Shown piece by piece: positions 1-8,939 of a stretch of DNA of 64,000 bases. Position 1 is the first letter of the stretch. The number at the start of each line of letters is the position of its first letter. A program made the position numbers and the translations under genes. Source of the DNA: Oscillospiraceae bacterium (GTDB taxonomy: Bacteria; Bacillota; Clostridia; Oscillospirales; Ruminococcaceae); NCBI GenBank assembly GCA_022508825.1, contig JAFLUI010000001.1:24360-88359 (forward strand). Direction: 5' to 3'. The notes under the pieces were generated by a model, which did not search any database, was not told the origin of the DNA, and worked only from the letters and a program-made list of their open reading frames with translations.

Positions 1-1149
1 TTCTCTCTTATGAAAGACAAATCTGTATCTGAAAAAATTCAGAACGAAGTAAACGAGTGGATAAATTATATTGAAGAAAAATACAACACGGACGGAGAAA
101 AAGAATTCCGTACTTATTGCTATGCACGAAATGGAATACTTTTCTATAAAAAATATTCGTATAATCCTTATGAAAAATATACTATTGTCTTTGATTTAAA
201 AACCGGAAAACGTCTGGAACTGTCCGATATGTTTTTTGAAGGGGAGAAATTCATTGATAAGCTGAATAAAGAATTATGGAACAACATACAAAAATTAGAC
301 TTTGTAGACTATTATAGTTTTGATGTTGATTATCCGCAAATAAAACGTGAATTTACAGGGCTTACAGAAGACGGATTTTACTTTGATGACAGTGGTTTCT
401 ATTTTCCTGTTGATAATCCATATTTCACAACATTTAAAGAATTTAATGTGAGCATTTTGAATTTTGACAGTATTCTTAATGTTTCCTATGATATGACCGG
501 ACTTTTTGAGGACGGCGCTGACAAACAGCTCAGATTTTCTGTCCTGAATTACGGTTATGAAACTAATTATTATATACAGACAGGAAATATAAATGTTTAT
601 CTTTTTGATGAAACATCTATGCTTACGGAGGAACAGAGAGAATTTCTCAACAATAAGGCTCTGAGTCTGACAAGCAGTGAATTTCTTGACCGGATGAGGG
701 AGAAATATGGCTGGAATGTTTATTCCGCAGATGAACCTCCTGTGTACAGCAGGATCTATGAAAATCCGGACGGAACAGAAGAAAAGTGGATAGATTTTTT
801 CACCATAAAAATTACTGTCAGAAAAAATAATATTGCAGAAATACGTTTTCGTCAGGATAATGTTTACGAAGCGCCTAATCAAAGTTATAATCTTCATTAT
901 GACCTTGAAACCCTTGAACCTCTTGATATCGAAGATATCTTTGCAAGAACATTTGGTGATAAAGAATACGTATGGCGTTACATAAATGTATGGGGAGAAG
1001 AAATAGATGGTTTCAAAGATAGTGATGTTCCTGATCTGAGCAAGCTGACCCTTGAAAACCTCTCTGTATATGACACAGAAATTTATTTTGACGGAATAAC
1101 AGATGACCGCGTGATATGGGGCAGTATTTCTCAAAAAAAGTTTGACTAA
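1..1149 (+). CDS. Lipoprotein-family protein, 5' end cut by window edge
   Basis: Partial gene. The reading frame is open from base 1, and its first codons (F-S-L before the Met at 10) match the interior of the two downstream paralogs, so the Met at 10 is internal and the signal peptide lies outside the window. The visible 382 residues are a soluble, aromatic-rich extracytoplasmic domain. A segment reading 'LKTGKRLELSDMFFEG' followed by a 'GLTEDGFYF' strand resembles the beta-rich DUF3298-type domain of RsiV and PdaC (family inference by eye). It lies 24 bp before the next paralog in the same direction. Function unknown; probably surface-anchored like its paralogs. Confidence 0.75.
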   Translation, partial: FSLMKDKSVSEKIQNEVNEWINYIEEKYNTDGEKEFRTYCYARNGILFYKKYSYNPYEKYTIVFDLKTGKRLELSDMFFEGEKFIDKLNKELWNNIQKLDFVDYYSFDVDYPQIKREFTGLTEDGFYFDDSGFYFPVDNPYFTTFKEFNVSILNFDSILNVSYDMTGLFEDGADKQLRFSVLNYGYETNYYIQTGNINVYLFDETSMLTEEQREFLNNKALSLTSSEFLDRMREKYGWNVYSADEPPVYSRIYENPDGTEEKWIDFFTIKITVRKNNIAEIRFRQDNVYEAPNQSYNLHYDLETLEPLDIEDIFARTFGDKEYVWRYINVWGEEIDGFKDSDVPDLSKLTLENLSVYDTEIYFDGITDDRVIWGSISQKKFD

Positions 1150-1173
1150 ACTAAAATGAAAGGAAAAACATTA

Positions 1174-2670
1174 ATGAAAGATTATTTTAAAGCAGCGCTG
1201 TTTTCGGCAGTGTCAGCATTGATTCTTTTCACGGGCTGCAATAAAGAAGCTCCCCTCCCCGGTCATGAGGAAATCACTGCAGCAAAAACAACGTCCGGAA
1301 CTATTCCGGAAACTGTGTCAGAATCCCCCACCGAAGCTCAGACAACAGAGCCGGCAACAGTAACAGAGCCTAAAAAATACGAGCCCTATCAGCTAAAGCT
1401 TTACGACAGTAAGGGAACCGGTATGCCCCGTCCCGATGATTACGATGATGATTCATACATCTATACTGTCCGTGGAAATTACATTCTTACACTTCTGAAA
1501 GACAGAGCCGCTGCTGAAAAAATTGAAACCGAGGCACAGGATTTTATCAGTTACATAAATGATAAATATTTTCCGGACGAAGATATTACAGATGAAACCT
1601 CAAAGAAAAAACCTCACATTGAATATAGCGCTTGTAATGGCTTTCTTTTTTACAGTATCGGATTTTCATATAATAATTTCCCAATGAAATGCTGCCTTGT
1701 TTTTGACATAAAGACCGGAGACCGTCTGGAGCTGTCCGATATGTTTTTTGAGGGAGAGGAGTTTCTGAGCCTTCTCAATAAAAAACTGCAGGAGGAAATT
1801 CAGAAAATCAATATTAATAGTGTTGATTATTATGACTATATTCCAATAAAACGAGAGTTTGCAGGACTTACTGAAAACGGTTTTTACTTTGACGACAACA
1901 GCTTTTATTTTCCTGCCGATAACCCATATATGGCAAGGTATGTGAGACTTGATATAAGTCTTCTAAATTTTGATTCTGTTCTGAACGTGCCGTATGATAT
2001 GAGGTCTCTTTTTGAGGAAAGAACTGATAAAACAGTATCTTTCAGTCAATATAAAAACAGCATTACATCTGACAGCTATGTATATTCAAAGCACTATCTG
2101 ACAGGAAATATAATGGTGCATCTTTTTGAGGAGTCTTCATATCTTACAAAAGAGCAGACTGAGTTTTTGAATAATGCTGCTGTCAGTCTGACAAAAGGAG
2201 AAGCGTTTGAAAATATCAAAAAGGAATACGAATGGAATGTCTATACGGATGATGATGAGATCTGGTACTATTCTTATGCGCCGGACGAGCTTCCTGTCGT
2301 AACATTTACAGACCATTATGATATAAAAATTCAAGCAGTAAAAAACAAATTTGCAAATGTATCCATTTACAACAGCGGCGTAAATGAAGCATATTCAGGT
2401 TATAATCTTTATTTTGATCTGGAAACGCTTGAGCTGCTTGATACCGAACAGATCATTGAATATGTATATGGAAGCAGCAATATTATATGGGATTATGTAT
2501 ACAATTATTCAAGTGAAACTGATGTTGACGGATTTATACAAGGTGAAGCACCTGACATAAGTAAGCTTGAAACAAAATATTTAAGATATGTACCAAGCCC
2601 CGGCTTATTTTATGAGGGGATATATGATAATCATTATATATCCGGAAAATTTAAGCTCGCAGAAGAATAG
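1174..2670 (+). CDS. Secreted lipoprotein, paralog 2 of a tandem triplet (DUF3298-like)
   Basis: The 498-residue protein has a lipoprotein signal peptide ending in the lipobox LFTGC (Cys22), then a Thr/Glu/Pro-rich linker to about residue 65, then the motif 'YEPYQLKLYDS', which is also in paralog 3. The domain after it carries 'IKTGDRLELSDMFFEGEEF', as in the other two copies. I chose ATG 1174 over ATG 1156 because AAAGGA at 1159-1164 sits 9 nt before 1174 and overlaps the earlier Met. It probably sits on the outer face of the membrane. The DUF3298-like assignment is inference; no enzymatic residues were recognised. Confidence 0.8.
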   Translation: MKDYFKAALFSAVSALILFTGCNKEAPLPGHEEITAAKTTSGTIPETVSESPTEAQTTEPATVTEPKKYEPYQLKLYDSKGTGMPRPDDYDDDSYIYTVRGNYILTLLKDRAAAEKIETEAQDFISYINDKYFPDEDITDETSKKKPHIEYSACNGFLFYSIGFSYNNFPMKCCLVFDIKTGDRLELSDMFFEGEEFLSLLNKKLQEEIQKININSVDYYDYIPIKREFAGLTENGFYFDDNSFYFPADNPYMARYVRLDISLLNFDSVLNVPYDMRSLFEERTDKTVSFSQYKNSITSDSYVYSKHYLTGNIMVHLFEESSYLTKEQTEFLNNAAVSLTKGEAFENIKKEYEWNVYTDDDEIWYYSYAPDELPVVTFTDHYDIKIQAVKNKFANVSIYNSGVNEAYSGYNLYFDLETLELLDTEQIIEYVYGSSNIIWDYVYNYSSETDVDGFIQGEAPDISKLETKYLRYVPSPGLFYEGIYDNHYISGKFKLAEE

Positions 2671-2695
2671 ACCATGTGTGAAAGGAGTTCATATT

Positions 2696-4198
2696 TTGCT
2701 GAATAAAAACACCATCAAGTCAATATTTATTTTTTCAATTACAGCGGCGATCATTTTCACAGGCTGCAGTAAAGACTCTCCCCTCCCCGGTTATGAGGAA
2801 ATTACTGCGACGGAAACAACATCAGAAACTGTTTCGGAAACTGTGTCAGAATCCCCCGTCACCAAAGCTCAGACAACAGAGTCTGAAACAGTAACAGACC
2901 CCAAAAGCTACGAGCCGTATCAGATCAAGCTTTATGACAGTCTCGGAACAGGTATGCCCCGTCCGGATAATTATGGCGAGGACAGAACCCGTTATAGTGT
3001 AAGTTTATTTGACGACCCGGAAATATTTTTCTCACTCATGAAAGACAGATCTGTGGCTGAAAAAATAAAGGATGAGATAAGTAAATGGACAGACTCCATT
3101 GAAGAAAAATACAACGCAGACGGAGAAAAGTTGTATAAAAATTATTGCAATGCATACAACGGCATACTTTTTTACAGAAAACTTTTTAATTACACCTTTG
3201 AAGAATATGTTATTATTTTTGATATGCGAACGGGAGAACGTCTTGAACTTTCCGATATGTTCTTTGAAGGTGAGGAATTCATTAGCAGGCTCAATAAAAA
3301 AATTGGACAGGAAATGCAAAAATTAACATACATGGAGGCAGAGGATTATGAACCCATTGATTATCTTCCCATGAAGCGTGAATTTTCCGGTCTTACAGAA
3401 AACGGATTTTATTTTAATGCAAACGAATTTTGTTTTCCCCCCGACAATCCATATTTTCAGGACTGCAGACAAGTCCGTGTAAGTCTTTTTGATTTTGACA
3501 CCGTACTGAATGTCCCATATGATATGACCGGACTTTTTGAAGACGGAGCTGACAAACAGCTTAGATTTAACACAAGAAATTATGATTTTTCCACAAGCTA
3601 TTTCTCACAGACCGGAAATGTAGATATTTTTCTTTTGGATGAATCCCCAAAGCTTACAAAAGAACAAAGAGAATTTCTCAATAACAAAGCATTGAGCCTT
3701 GCAAGCAGTGAGTACATCCAAAAAATGAGGGAAAAAAGCTGGAGTATTTATTCCGGCAATGAGGATCCTGTGTACAATATTCATAAAGGTGCAGACGGAA
3801 CAGAATATGAATATAAAGACATTTTCACAATAGATATCAGCATCCTAAACAATGATCTTGCGCTGATATACTGCCGTCAAAGCAATCTTTGGGATTCTCC
3901 TGTTCCAAGCTATTCTCTGTATTTTGATCTGAAAACTCTTGAACCGCTTGACACCGAACAGCTTTTTGAACGGATATTCGGAGAAGAAGAATATGTATGG
4001 GATTACGTGTATATTTATTCACCTGAAAGCAGTTATACAACTATGGACGGCTTCATAAGAAATGAAACTCCCGATATAAGCAAAATACAGACAGAAGACA
4101 TAATTACATTTGATGGCTCAGCTTTGGACTATTACGGCAAGGTAGATGACAGCTCTATATGGGGCAGCATTTACAAAAAAACAAGTTCTGAAAATTAA
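2696..4198 (+). CDS. Secreted lipoprotein, paralog 3 of a tandem triplet (DUF3298-like)
   Basis: Start is TTG 2696, 8 nt after AAAGGAG (2681-2687). An upstream in-frame ATG at 2588 lies inside the preceding gene and has no ribosome binding site. The 500-residue product has a signal peptide with lipobox IFTGC (Cys24), a Glu/Thr/Val/Ser-rich linker (repeated 'SETVSE'), the shared 'YEPYQIKLYDS' segment and the same beta-rich domain. Of the complete copies it is closest to the truncated copy at the window's left edge: both share 'YDMTGLFEDGADKQLRF'. Tandem duplication is the simplest origin. Function unknown; surface localisation inferred. Confidence 0.8.
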   Translation: MLNKNTIKSIFIFSITAAIIFTGCSKDSPLPGYEEITATETTSETVSETVSESPVTKAQTTESETVTDPKSYEPYQIKLYDSLGTGMPRPDNYGEDRTRYSVSLFDDPEIFFSLMKDRSVAEKIKDEISKWTDSIEEKYNADGEKLYKNYCNAYNGILFYRKLFNYTFEEYVIIFDMRTGERLELSDMFFEGEEFISRLNKKIGQEMQKLTYMEAEDYEPIDYLPMKREFSGLTENGFYFNANEFCFPPDNPYFQDCRQVRVSLFDFDTVLNVPYDMTGLFEDGADKQLRFNTRNYDFSTSYFSQTGNVDIFLLDESPKLTKEQREFLNNKALSLASSEYIQKMREKSWSIYSGNEDPVYNIHKGADGTEYEYKDIFTIDISILNNDLALIYCRQSNLWDSPVPSYSLYFDLKTLEPLDTEQLFERIFGEEEYVWDYVYIYSPESSYTTMDGFIRNETPDISKIQTEDIITFDGSALDYYGKVDDSSIWGSIYKKTSSEN

Positions 4199-4217
4199 AC
4201 CGAAAGGATAGATAACC

Positions 4218-5246
4218 ATGAAAAAAATTTTTAAATCAGCACTTTTAACAGCAGCGGCTATGGGTATACTTTTTACAGGCTGCAATAAGGAAACCGCAGA
4301 CGCTCCCACAGAGACAATCCCCGAAAACGTAAAAATGATGGAGACTCACCCTGAAACTGTCTCAGAGACTACATCCGAAACCGTTTCAGAGACGACCGCT
4401 GAGACCTCCGCCGTCCCCGAATCTAACGCCAACAACTTAGCGGCGCAGTATGGTCTTACCGAGGACAACTTCCCTGTGATAGACGGCTCTACATCGGCTA
4501 TCCCCATAGAATCCGGACTCCGTGCAATGCTGTTTGACATCCCCCAGGAGGAAGCGGAAATGCAGGTCAAGCACACCAAGACCCACACCGCATTTACAAA
4601 GCTTCTTGACGGCGAGTGCGATATGATCCTGTCCGTCCCACTTTCGGCAGACCAGAAAAAAGCCGCCGAGGAAAAAGGTATAGAGATTGAAATGGTACCT
4701 GTTTCCGCCGAGGGTTTCACCTTTGTTGTGAATACAGAAAATCCTGTTGACAACCTCACTCAGGATCAGATAAGAAAAATATACTCCGGAGAGATAACCA
4801 ACTGGAGCGAAGTGGGAGGAAACGATGCAGATATCATTCCCTATCAGCGGAACACCGACTCAGGAAGTCAGAATTACATGATAGAATTTATGGGGGACAC
4901 CCCTCTCATGGAAGCTAAGACCGAGCTTATCAATTTCGGAATGGGAGGCATACTGGATTCAATAGCAGTCTACGACAACAGCGTGGATGCAATAGGATAC
5001 ACAGTCTATACATATGCTATAAATATGTATGAAAACTACGACGACATCAAGGCTCTTAAAATAGACGGCATTGAGATATCGGCCGACACCCTTTCAGACG
5101 GCACATATCCCCTTTTAAGCGTTACATACTGTATGTTCCGCGCTGACGAGCCTGAGGACTCCCCCGTAAGAAAATTTGTGGAGTTCCTTGGTTCTGAGGA
5201 AGCAAAGACCGCTATAACCAATTCAGGATATGTACCTGTTTCATAA
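4218..5246 (+). CDS. PstS-like substrate-binding lipoprotein
   Basis: The 342-residue lipoprotein (lipobox LFTGC, Cys22) has a Thr/Glu/Ser-rich linker to about residue 70 and then a periplasmic-binding-protein fold. Features seen are 'VIDGSTSAIPIE' near the start of the domain, 'IRKIYSGEITNWSEVGG' and 'RNTDSGSQNYM', typical of the PstS/phosphate-binding family (PBP_like). The TS and DSGSQ segments are where phosphate-binding residues fall in the family. No permease or ATPase genes lie nearby, so it could be an orphan binding protein or a sensory ligand-binding lipoprotein. The linker resembles those of the three upstream lipoproteins. The start has an AAAGGA site and the gene is closed by a terminator. 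Confidence 0.8.
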   Translation: MKKIFKSALLTAAAMGILFTGCNKETADAPTETIPENVKMMETHPETVSETTSETVSETTAETSAVPESNANNLAAQYGLTEDNFPVIDGSTSAIPIESGLRAMLFDIPQEEAEMQVKHTKTHTAFTKLLDGECDMILSVPLSADQKKAAEEKGIEIEMVPVSAEGFTFVVNTENPVDNLTQDQIRKIYSGEITNWSEVGGNDADIIPYQRNTDSGSQNYMIEFMGDTPLMEAKTELINFGMGGILDSIAVYDNSVDAIGYTVYTYAINMYENYDDIKALKIDGIEISADTLSDGTYPLLSVTYCMFRADEPEDSPVRKFVEFLGSEEAKTAITNSGYVPVS

Positions 5247-5249
5247 AAA

Positions 5250-5276
5250 GGCTGCGCAAAATGCGCAGTCTTTTTT
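5250..5276 (+). terminator. Intrinsic terminator after the lipoprotein cluster
   Basis: Stem CTGCGCA (5252-5258) / TGCGCAG (5262-5268) with an AAA loop, extendable by two pairs, followed by a run of six T. It starts 3 bp after the PstS-like stop codon. Confidence 0.9.
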
Positions 5277-5344
5277 CAAATATATGCAACCGAACGTCAA
5301 TTTTGGGTAGTAGTATAACAGAAGCATATGAAAGGAGGCAGGCA

Positions 5345-5902
5345 ATGGAAGACCGGGAAATTATCAAGCTTTATCTTGAACGGAGCGAAAATGCGATAGC
5401 TGAGACAAATAAAAAGTACAGGAAATACTGTTACTCTATTGCATATAACATTCTGCATGATACCGAAGATTCGGAGGAAACGGTCAATGATGCTTACTTA
5501 GGGGCATGGAACAGCATTCCGCCAAACGTTCCGGATGTATTACAGACCTTTCTTGGCAGGATCACAAGAAATATCAGTCTTAAAAAGATAAGAGCCCGCA
5601 ATGCACAAAAACGGGGCAGCGGAGAATTTCTTCTTGTTCTGGATGAAATGTCGGAATTGATACCCTCCGGACATGATACCGAAAAAGACACCGAAGCAAA
5701 GGAGTTTGCACAGCTCATAAATACATTCTTAAGATCACTGCCTGAGACGGAAAGAAAGGTTTTCGTGTGCCGTTATTGGTATTTTGACTCCATTGCGGAC
5801 ATATCAAAGCAGTTCGGATTTACCAAAAGCAAGGTGAAATCCATGCTTTTCCGAACCAGACAAAAGCTTTTTATCAAACTTGAAACGGAGGACTATTTAT
5901 GA
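5345..5902 (+). CDS. RNA polymerase sigma factor, sigma-70/ECF-like
   Basis: The 185-residue protein has sigma region 2 near residues 20-65 ('HDTEDSEETVNDAYLGAW') and a region 4 helix-turn-helix near 135-175 ('SIADISKQFGFTKSKVKSML'). This is the two-domain layout of small alternative sigma factors. ATG 5345 was chosen because AAAGGAGG (5331-5338) lies 6 nt upstream; the longer in-frame start at 5261 lies inside the preceding terminator. The gene overlaps the next by 4 bp (ATGA), so they are translationally coupled. The partner is a DUF4179 membrane protein, a common anti-sigma arrangement in Clostridia. The signal sensed is not evident. Confidence 0.88.
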   Translation: MEDREIIKLYLERSENAIAETNKKYRKYCYSIAYNILHDTEDSEETVNDAYLGAWNSIPPNVPDVLQTFLGRITRNISLKKIRARNAQKRGSGEFLLVLDEMSELIPSGHDTEKDTEAKEFAQLINTFLRSLPETERKVFVCRYWYFDSIADISKQFGFTKSKVKSMLFRTRQKLFIKLETEDYL

Positions 5903-6915
5903 AAATAAATAATTTAATTGATGCCATAGGCATGATAGATGATACGCTCATTATTGAAGCAAAAAGACCCGCCCCTAAAATAAAATTAAAACAGGCTAAG
6001 CCCGCTATAGCTGCTGCCGTGCTGTTATTGTGTCTTTCAGCGCCGCTCCCCACTGCTGTTGCTCTCGGTTCTGACACTGCATATCAGGCGCTTTATCTCA
6101 TTTCCCCTGCTGCTGCTCAGGTCTTCAAGCCTGTCCGGAAATCATGCACCGATAAAGGTATCATGATGGAAATAATCTCTGCTTCGGTAGACGGCAGCAA
6201 AGCAAGCTTTTATATTTCTTTGCAGGACTTAGAGGGAAAGGGTCTTGACCCGACTGTCGATCTCTTTGACAGCTACTCTATTAACTGTCCCTATGATAGT
6301 ACAGGATACTGCAGCTTTTCCGAGTACGATGAGGAAACAAATACTGCCTATTTCCTTGTAAATATTGAACGGATGGATCGCAAAAAAATCAGAAATGACA
6401 AGATCACTTTCTCCGTAAAAGAGCTTATTTTCGGAAAGCAAGATTATGAGGGGGTATTGTCTGAAATTGACCTGACCAACATTCCATATGAGCCTGATAC
6501 TCAGAGTTCTATCCCATACAGAGGAGCCTCCTTTAAATACAAGGAGCCTGATTACAGGGATTACCGCTATCTTATCCCTGACGCGTCCCCGTTAGCTTCA
6601 CCTGTGGACGGCGTTTCCGTGACGGGTATCGGATATATCAACGGCGCACTTCATATCCAGACACACTATGAGGATATCGGACGCACAGACAATCATGGGT
6701 CGGTATATCTGGCTGACGAAAGCGGCAGCAGGATAGAATTTGATAATGAATGTGACATTTCCTTCTGGGACGATGAACACAAGGGCAGCTATGATGAAAA
6801 GATCATTGAAATGCCCTATGAGGATATATCAGACTACCGGCTTTACGGCAGCTTCCTTACAAGTAAAGGATATGAAAGCGGCAAATGGGAGATCACCTTT
6901 GAGCTTGGGAAATGA
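5899..6915 (+). CDS. DUF4179 membrane protein, probable anti-sigma factor
   Basis: The 338-residue protein has a short cytoplasmic N-terminus (about 35 residues), one hydrophobic segment near 36-56 (Ala/Leu-rich, 'AAAVLLLCLSAPLPTAVAL') and a long extracytoplasmic part. The latter starts with a DUF4179-like beta domain ('SPAAAQVFKPV', 'IMMEIISASVDG', 'ISLQDLEGKG'). Its start overlaps the sigma-factor stop by 4 bp. This pairing suggests membrane sequestration of the sigma factor and its release on an external signal. That role is inferred from context; no protease site was identified. Confidence 0.8.
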   Translation: MKINNLIDAIGMIDDTLIIEAKRPAPKIKLKQAKPAIAAAVLLLCLSAPLPTAVALGSDTAYQALYLISPAAAQVFKPVRKSCTDKGIMMEIISASVDGSKASFYISLQDLEGKGLDPTVDLFDSYSINCPYDSTGYCSFSEYDEETNTAYFLVNIERMDRKKIRNDKITFSVKELIFGKQDYEGVLSEIDLTNIPYEPDTQSSIPYRGASFKYKEPDYRDYRYLIPDASPLASPVDGVSVTGIGYINGALHIQTHYEDIGRTDNHGSVYLADESGSRIEFDNECDISFWDDEHKGSYDEKIIEMPYEDISDYRLYGSFLTSKGYESGKWEITFELGK

Positions 6916-6953
6916 TATAACTTGCAATTATACTATCCATTCATATTATGTAT

Positions 6954-6982
6954 TTGAATTATATCAAACAATGTGGTATAAT
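6954..6982 (+). promoter_or_regulatory. Promoter of the leuCDB operon
   Basis: TTGAAT (6954-6959) and TATAAT (6977-6982) with a 17-nt spacer, 37 bp before leuC. Only about 30 nt of leader follows, so there is no room for a T-box or leader-peptide attenuator. Confidence 0.8.
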
Positions 6983-7019
6983 TCAGATATAATCTATTTA
7001 TGAAAGGAACGAATTTGTT

Positions 7020-8282
7020 ATGGCAATGACAATGACACAGAAGATACTTGCCGCTCATGCGGGTCTTGACAAGGTTGAAGCCGGACAGCTCATCAGATGC
7101 AAGCTGGACATGGTACTTGGCAACGACGTTACCACTCCTGTTGCTATCAATGAATTTGAAAAGGCTGGTTTTAACAGCGTTTTCGATACCGAAAAAATCT
7201 CCATGGTAATGGATCACTTTACACCAAATAAGGACATCAAGTCCGCAGCACATACAAAGCAGTGCCGTGATTTTGCTTCCAATCTTAAGATCAAGAACTA
7301 TTTTGACGTTGGAGACATGGGAATCGAGCACGCTCTGCTCCCCGAAAAAGGACTTGTTGCATCCGGAGAATGTGTTATCGGCGCAGACAGCCACACCTGT
7401 ACATACGGAGCTTTAGGAGCCTTCTCCACAGGCGTAGGCTCTACCGATATGGCTGCGGGAATGGCTACAGGAGAAGCATGGTTCAAGGTACCCTCTGCCA
7501 TCAAGTTCAATCTTACAGGCAAGCTTAACGAATATGTTATGGGCAAGGACGTTATCCTCCACATCATCGGAATGATAGGCGTTGACGGCGCCCTCTACAA
7601 ATCTATGGAATTTTCGGGAGAGGGTCTGAAAAATCTCTCCATGGACGACAGACTTTCCATGGCAAACATGGCTATCGAAGCAGGTGCAAAGAACGGTATC
7701 TTCGCTGTTGACGAGATCACCAAGGCATACCAGGCAGACAAGGTAAACAGAGAATACACCGTTTACGAGGCTGACCCCGACGCTCCATACGATGCAGTAT
7801 ACGACATTGACCTTTCCACCATCAAGCCAACAGTCGCTTTCCCACATCTTCCCGAAAATACAAAGACAATCGACGAGGCAGGAGAGGTAAAGATCGACCA
7901 GGTGGTCATCGGCTCATGCACAAACGGCAGAATGGAAGACCTTGAAATGGCAGCTTCGATCATCAAGGGCAAGAAAGTCCACGAGGGAGTCCGCTGCATA
8001 GTTATCCCTGCAACTCAGAAAATATATCTTGAAGCTATGAAAAAGGGACTGCTTGAAATTTTCATCAACGCAGGCTGCGCAGTTTCCACACCTACCTGCG
8101 GACCCTGTCTCGGCGGTCACATGGGTATCCTTGCAAAGGGTGAAAGAGCCGTTGCAACAACAAACCGTAATTTCGTAGGACGTATGGGACATCCCGAATC
8201 CGAAGTATATCTCGCTTCCCCCGCTGTTGCTGCTGCTTCGGCAATTACAGGAAAGATCAGCGGTCCGAAAGAAGTTCTTTGA
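7020..8282 (+). CDS. leuC: 3-isopropylmalate dehydratase large subunit
   Basis: The 420-residue LeuC catalyses isomerisation of 2-isopropylmalate to 3-isopropylmalate with LeuD. The [4Fe-4S] ligands are visible: Cys300 in 'GSCTNGR', and Cys360 and Cys363 in 'TCGPCLGG'. '[11 protein letters not shown]' is the aconitase-family substrate/cluster motif. The length matches the shorter HACN/archaeal-type LeuC group rather than the roughly 465-residue enterobacterial form. AAAGGA precedes ATG 7020. It is the first gene of leuC-leuD-leuB; leuA and ilv genes are not in the window. Confidence 0.95.
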   Translation: MAMTMTQKILAAHAGLDKVEAGQLIRCKLDMVLGNDVTTPVAINEFEKAGFNSVFDTEKISMVMDHFTPNKDIKSAAHTKQCRDFASNLKIKNYFDVGDMGIEHALLPEKGLVASGECVIGADSHTCTYGALGAFSTGVGSTDMAAGMATGEAWFKVPSAIKFNLTGKLNEYVMGKDVILHIIGMIGVDGALYKSMEFSGEGLKNLSMDDRLSMANMAIEAGAKNGIFAVDEITKAYQADKVNREYTVYEADPDAPYDAVYDIDLSTIKPTVAFPHLPENTKTIDEAGEVKIDQVVIGSCTNGRMEDLEMAASIIKGKKVHEGVRCIVIPATQKIYLEAMKKGLLEIFINAGCAVSTPTCGPCLGGHMGILAKGERAVATTNRNFVGRMGHPESEVYLASPAVAAASAITGKISGPKEVL

Positions 8283-8300
8283 TTAAGGTGGAAGGAGAAT

Positions 8301-8386
8301 GTTTTAAAAATCAAAGATTTTTAAAACTGCGAGTTTTGTTTTCCTCGCTGCCGCTCAGAATTTTGCTAACGCAAAACCACAAAACA
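8301..8386. repeat. Hairpin-rich intergenic element between leuC and leuD
   Basis: A perfect 12-bp inverted repeat, GTTTTAAAAATC (8301-8312) / GATTTTTAAAAC (8316-8327), has a 3-nt loop. It is followed by a second hairpin, TTTTGC-TAAC-GCAAAA, near 8353-8368. Between them, CGAG and CTCG also face each other. No gene occupies the roughly 155 bp between leuC and leuD. The element resembles a dispersed short repeat and, read on the minus strand, shares features with the segment upstream of the purF paralog. Whether it affects leuD expression is unknown. Confidence 0.6.
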
Positions 8387-8393
8387 TCGTATG

Positions 8394-8424
8394 AAAGGAG
8401 GACACATTTTCCCTACAGGAAAAT
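8394..8424 (+). promoter_or_regulatory. Ribosome binding site of leuD with spacer hairpin
   Basis: A near-perfect AAAGGAGG (8394-8401) lies 37 nt before the leuD ATG, too far for normal use. A 7-bp hairpin, ATTTTCC (8406-8412) / GGAAAAT (8418-8424), lies in between and would shorten the effective spacing to about 18 nt. No other good site precedes ATG 8439. Confidence 0.5.
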
Positions 8425-8438
8425 GGTCAATAATAAAT

Positions 8439-8921
8439 ATGAAAGCATTTGGTAAAGTTCATAAATACGGAGACAACGTCGACACAGACGTTATCATCCC
8501 CGCAAGATACCTTAACTCCGCAGACCCCAAGGAGCTTGCTACTCACTGTATGGAGGACATCGACAAGGATTTCGTGAACAACGTAAAGGATGGCGACATC
8601 ATGGTGGCTGTCCAGAACTTCGGATGCGGCTCCTCCCGTGAGCACGCTCCCCTGTCCATCAAGGCAAGCGGTATCTCCTGCGTTATTGCGTCCACATTTG
8701 CAAGAATTTTCTACAGAAACGCAATAAACATCGGTCTGCCGATCCTTGAATGTGCGGAAGCCGCTGAAAAGATCGAAAGCGGTGACGAGGTAGAGGTGGA
8801 TTTCGATACCGGTATCATCACCAACAAAACAAAGAATCAGACCTATCAGGCACAGCCCTTCCCTGATTTTATGAAGGATATCATCAACGCCGGCGGTCTG
8901 CTGAAATCTCTGAAAAAGTGA
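8439..8921 (+). CDS. leuD: 3-isopropylmalate dehydratase small subunit
   Basis: The 160-residue LeuD swivel-domain protein partners LeuC. The family signature '[15 protein letters not shown]' is at the N-terminus, and '[11 protein letters not shown]' supplies the substrate-binding loop near residues 61-71. ATG 8439 gives the usual family N-terminus ([11 protein letters not shown]). An ATG at 8391 would add 16 residues that the family lacks and lies on top of the Shine-Dalgarno-like AAAGGAGG. The small size matches the short-form LeuC upstream. Confidence 0.93.
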   Translation: MKAFGKVHKYGDNVDTDVIIPARYLNSADPKELATHCMEDIDKDFVNNVKDGDIMVAVQNFGCGSSREHAPLSIKASGISCVIASTFARIFYRNAINIGLPILECAEAAEKIESGDEVEVDFDTGIITNKTKNQTYQAQPFPDFMKDIINAGGLLKSLKK

Positions 8922-8939
8922 TCGTAAAGGAGTATTGCT

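Noticed and set aside
10..1149. A complete gene starting at ATG 10
   Set aside because: The codons before it (F-S-L) match the interior of the two downstream paralogs and there is no ribosome site, so it is the tail of a gene cut by the window edge.
6916..7019. T-box or leader-peptide attenuator before leuC
   Set aside because: The promoter lies within 40 bp of the ribosome site, leaving no room for such a leader and no terminator hairpin.
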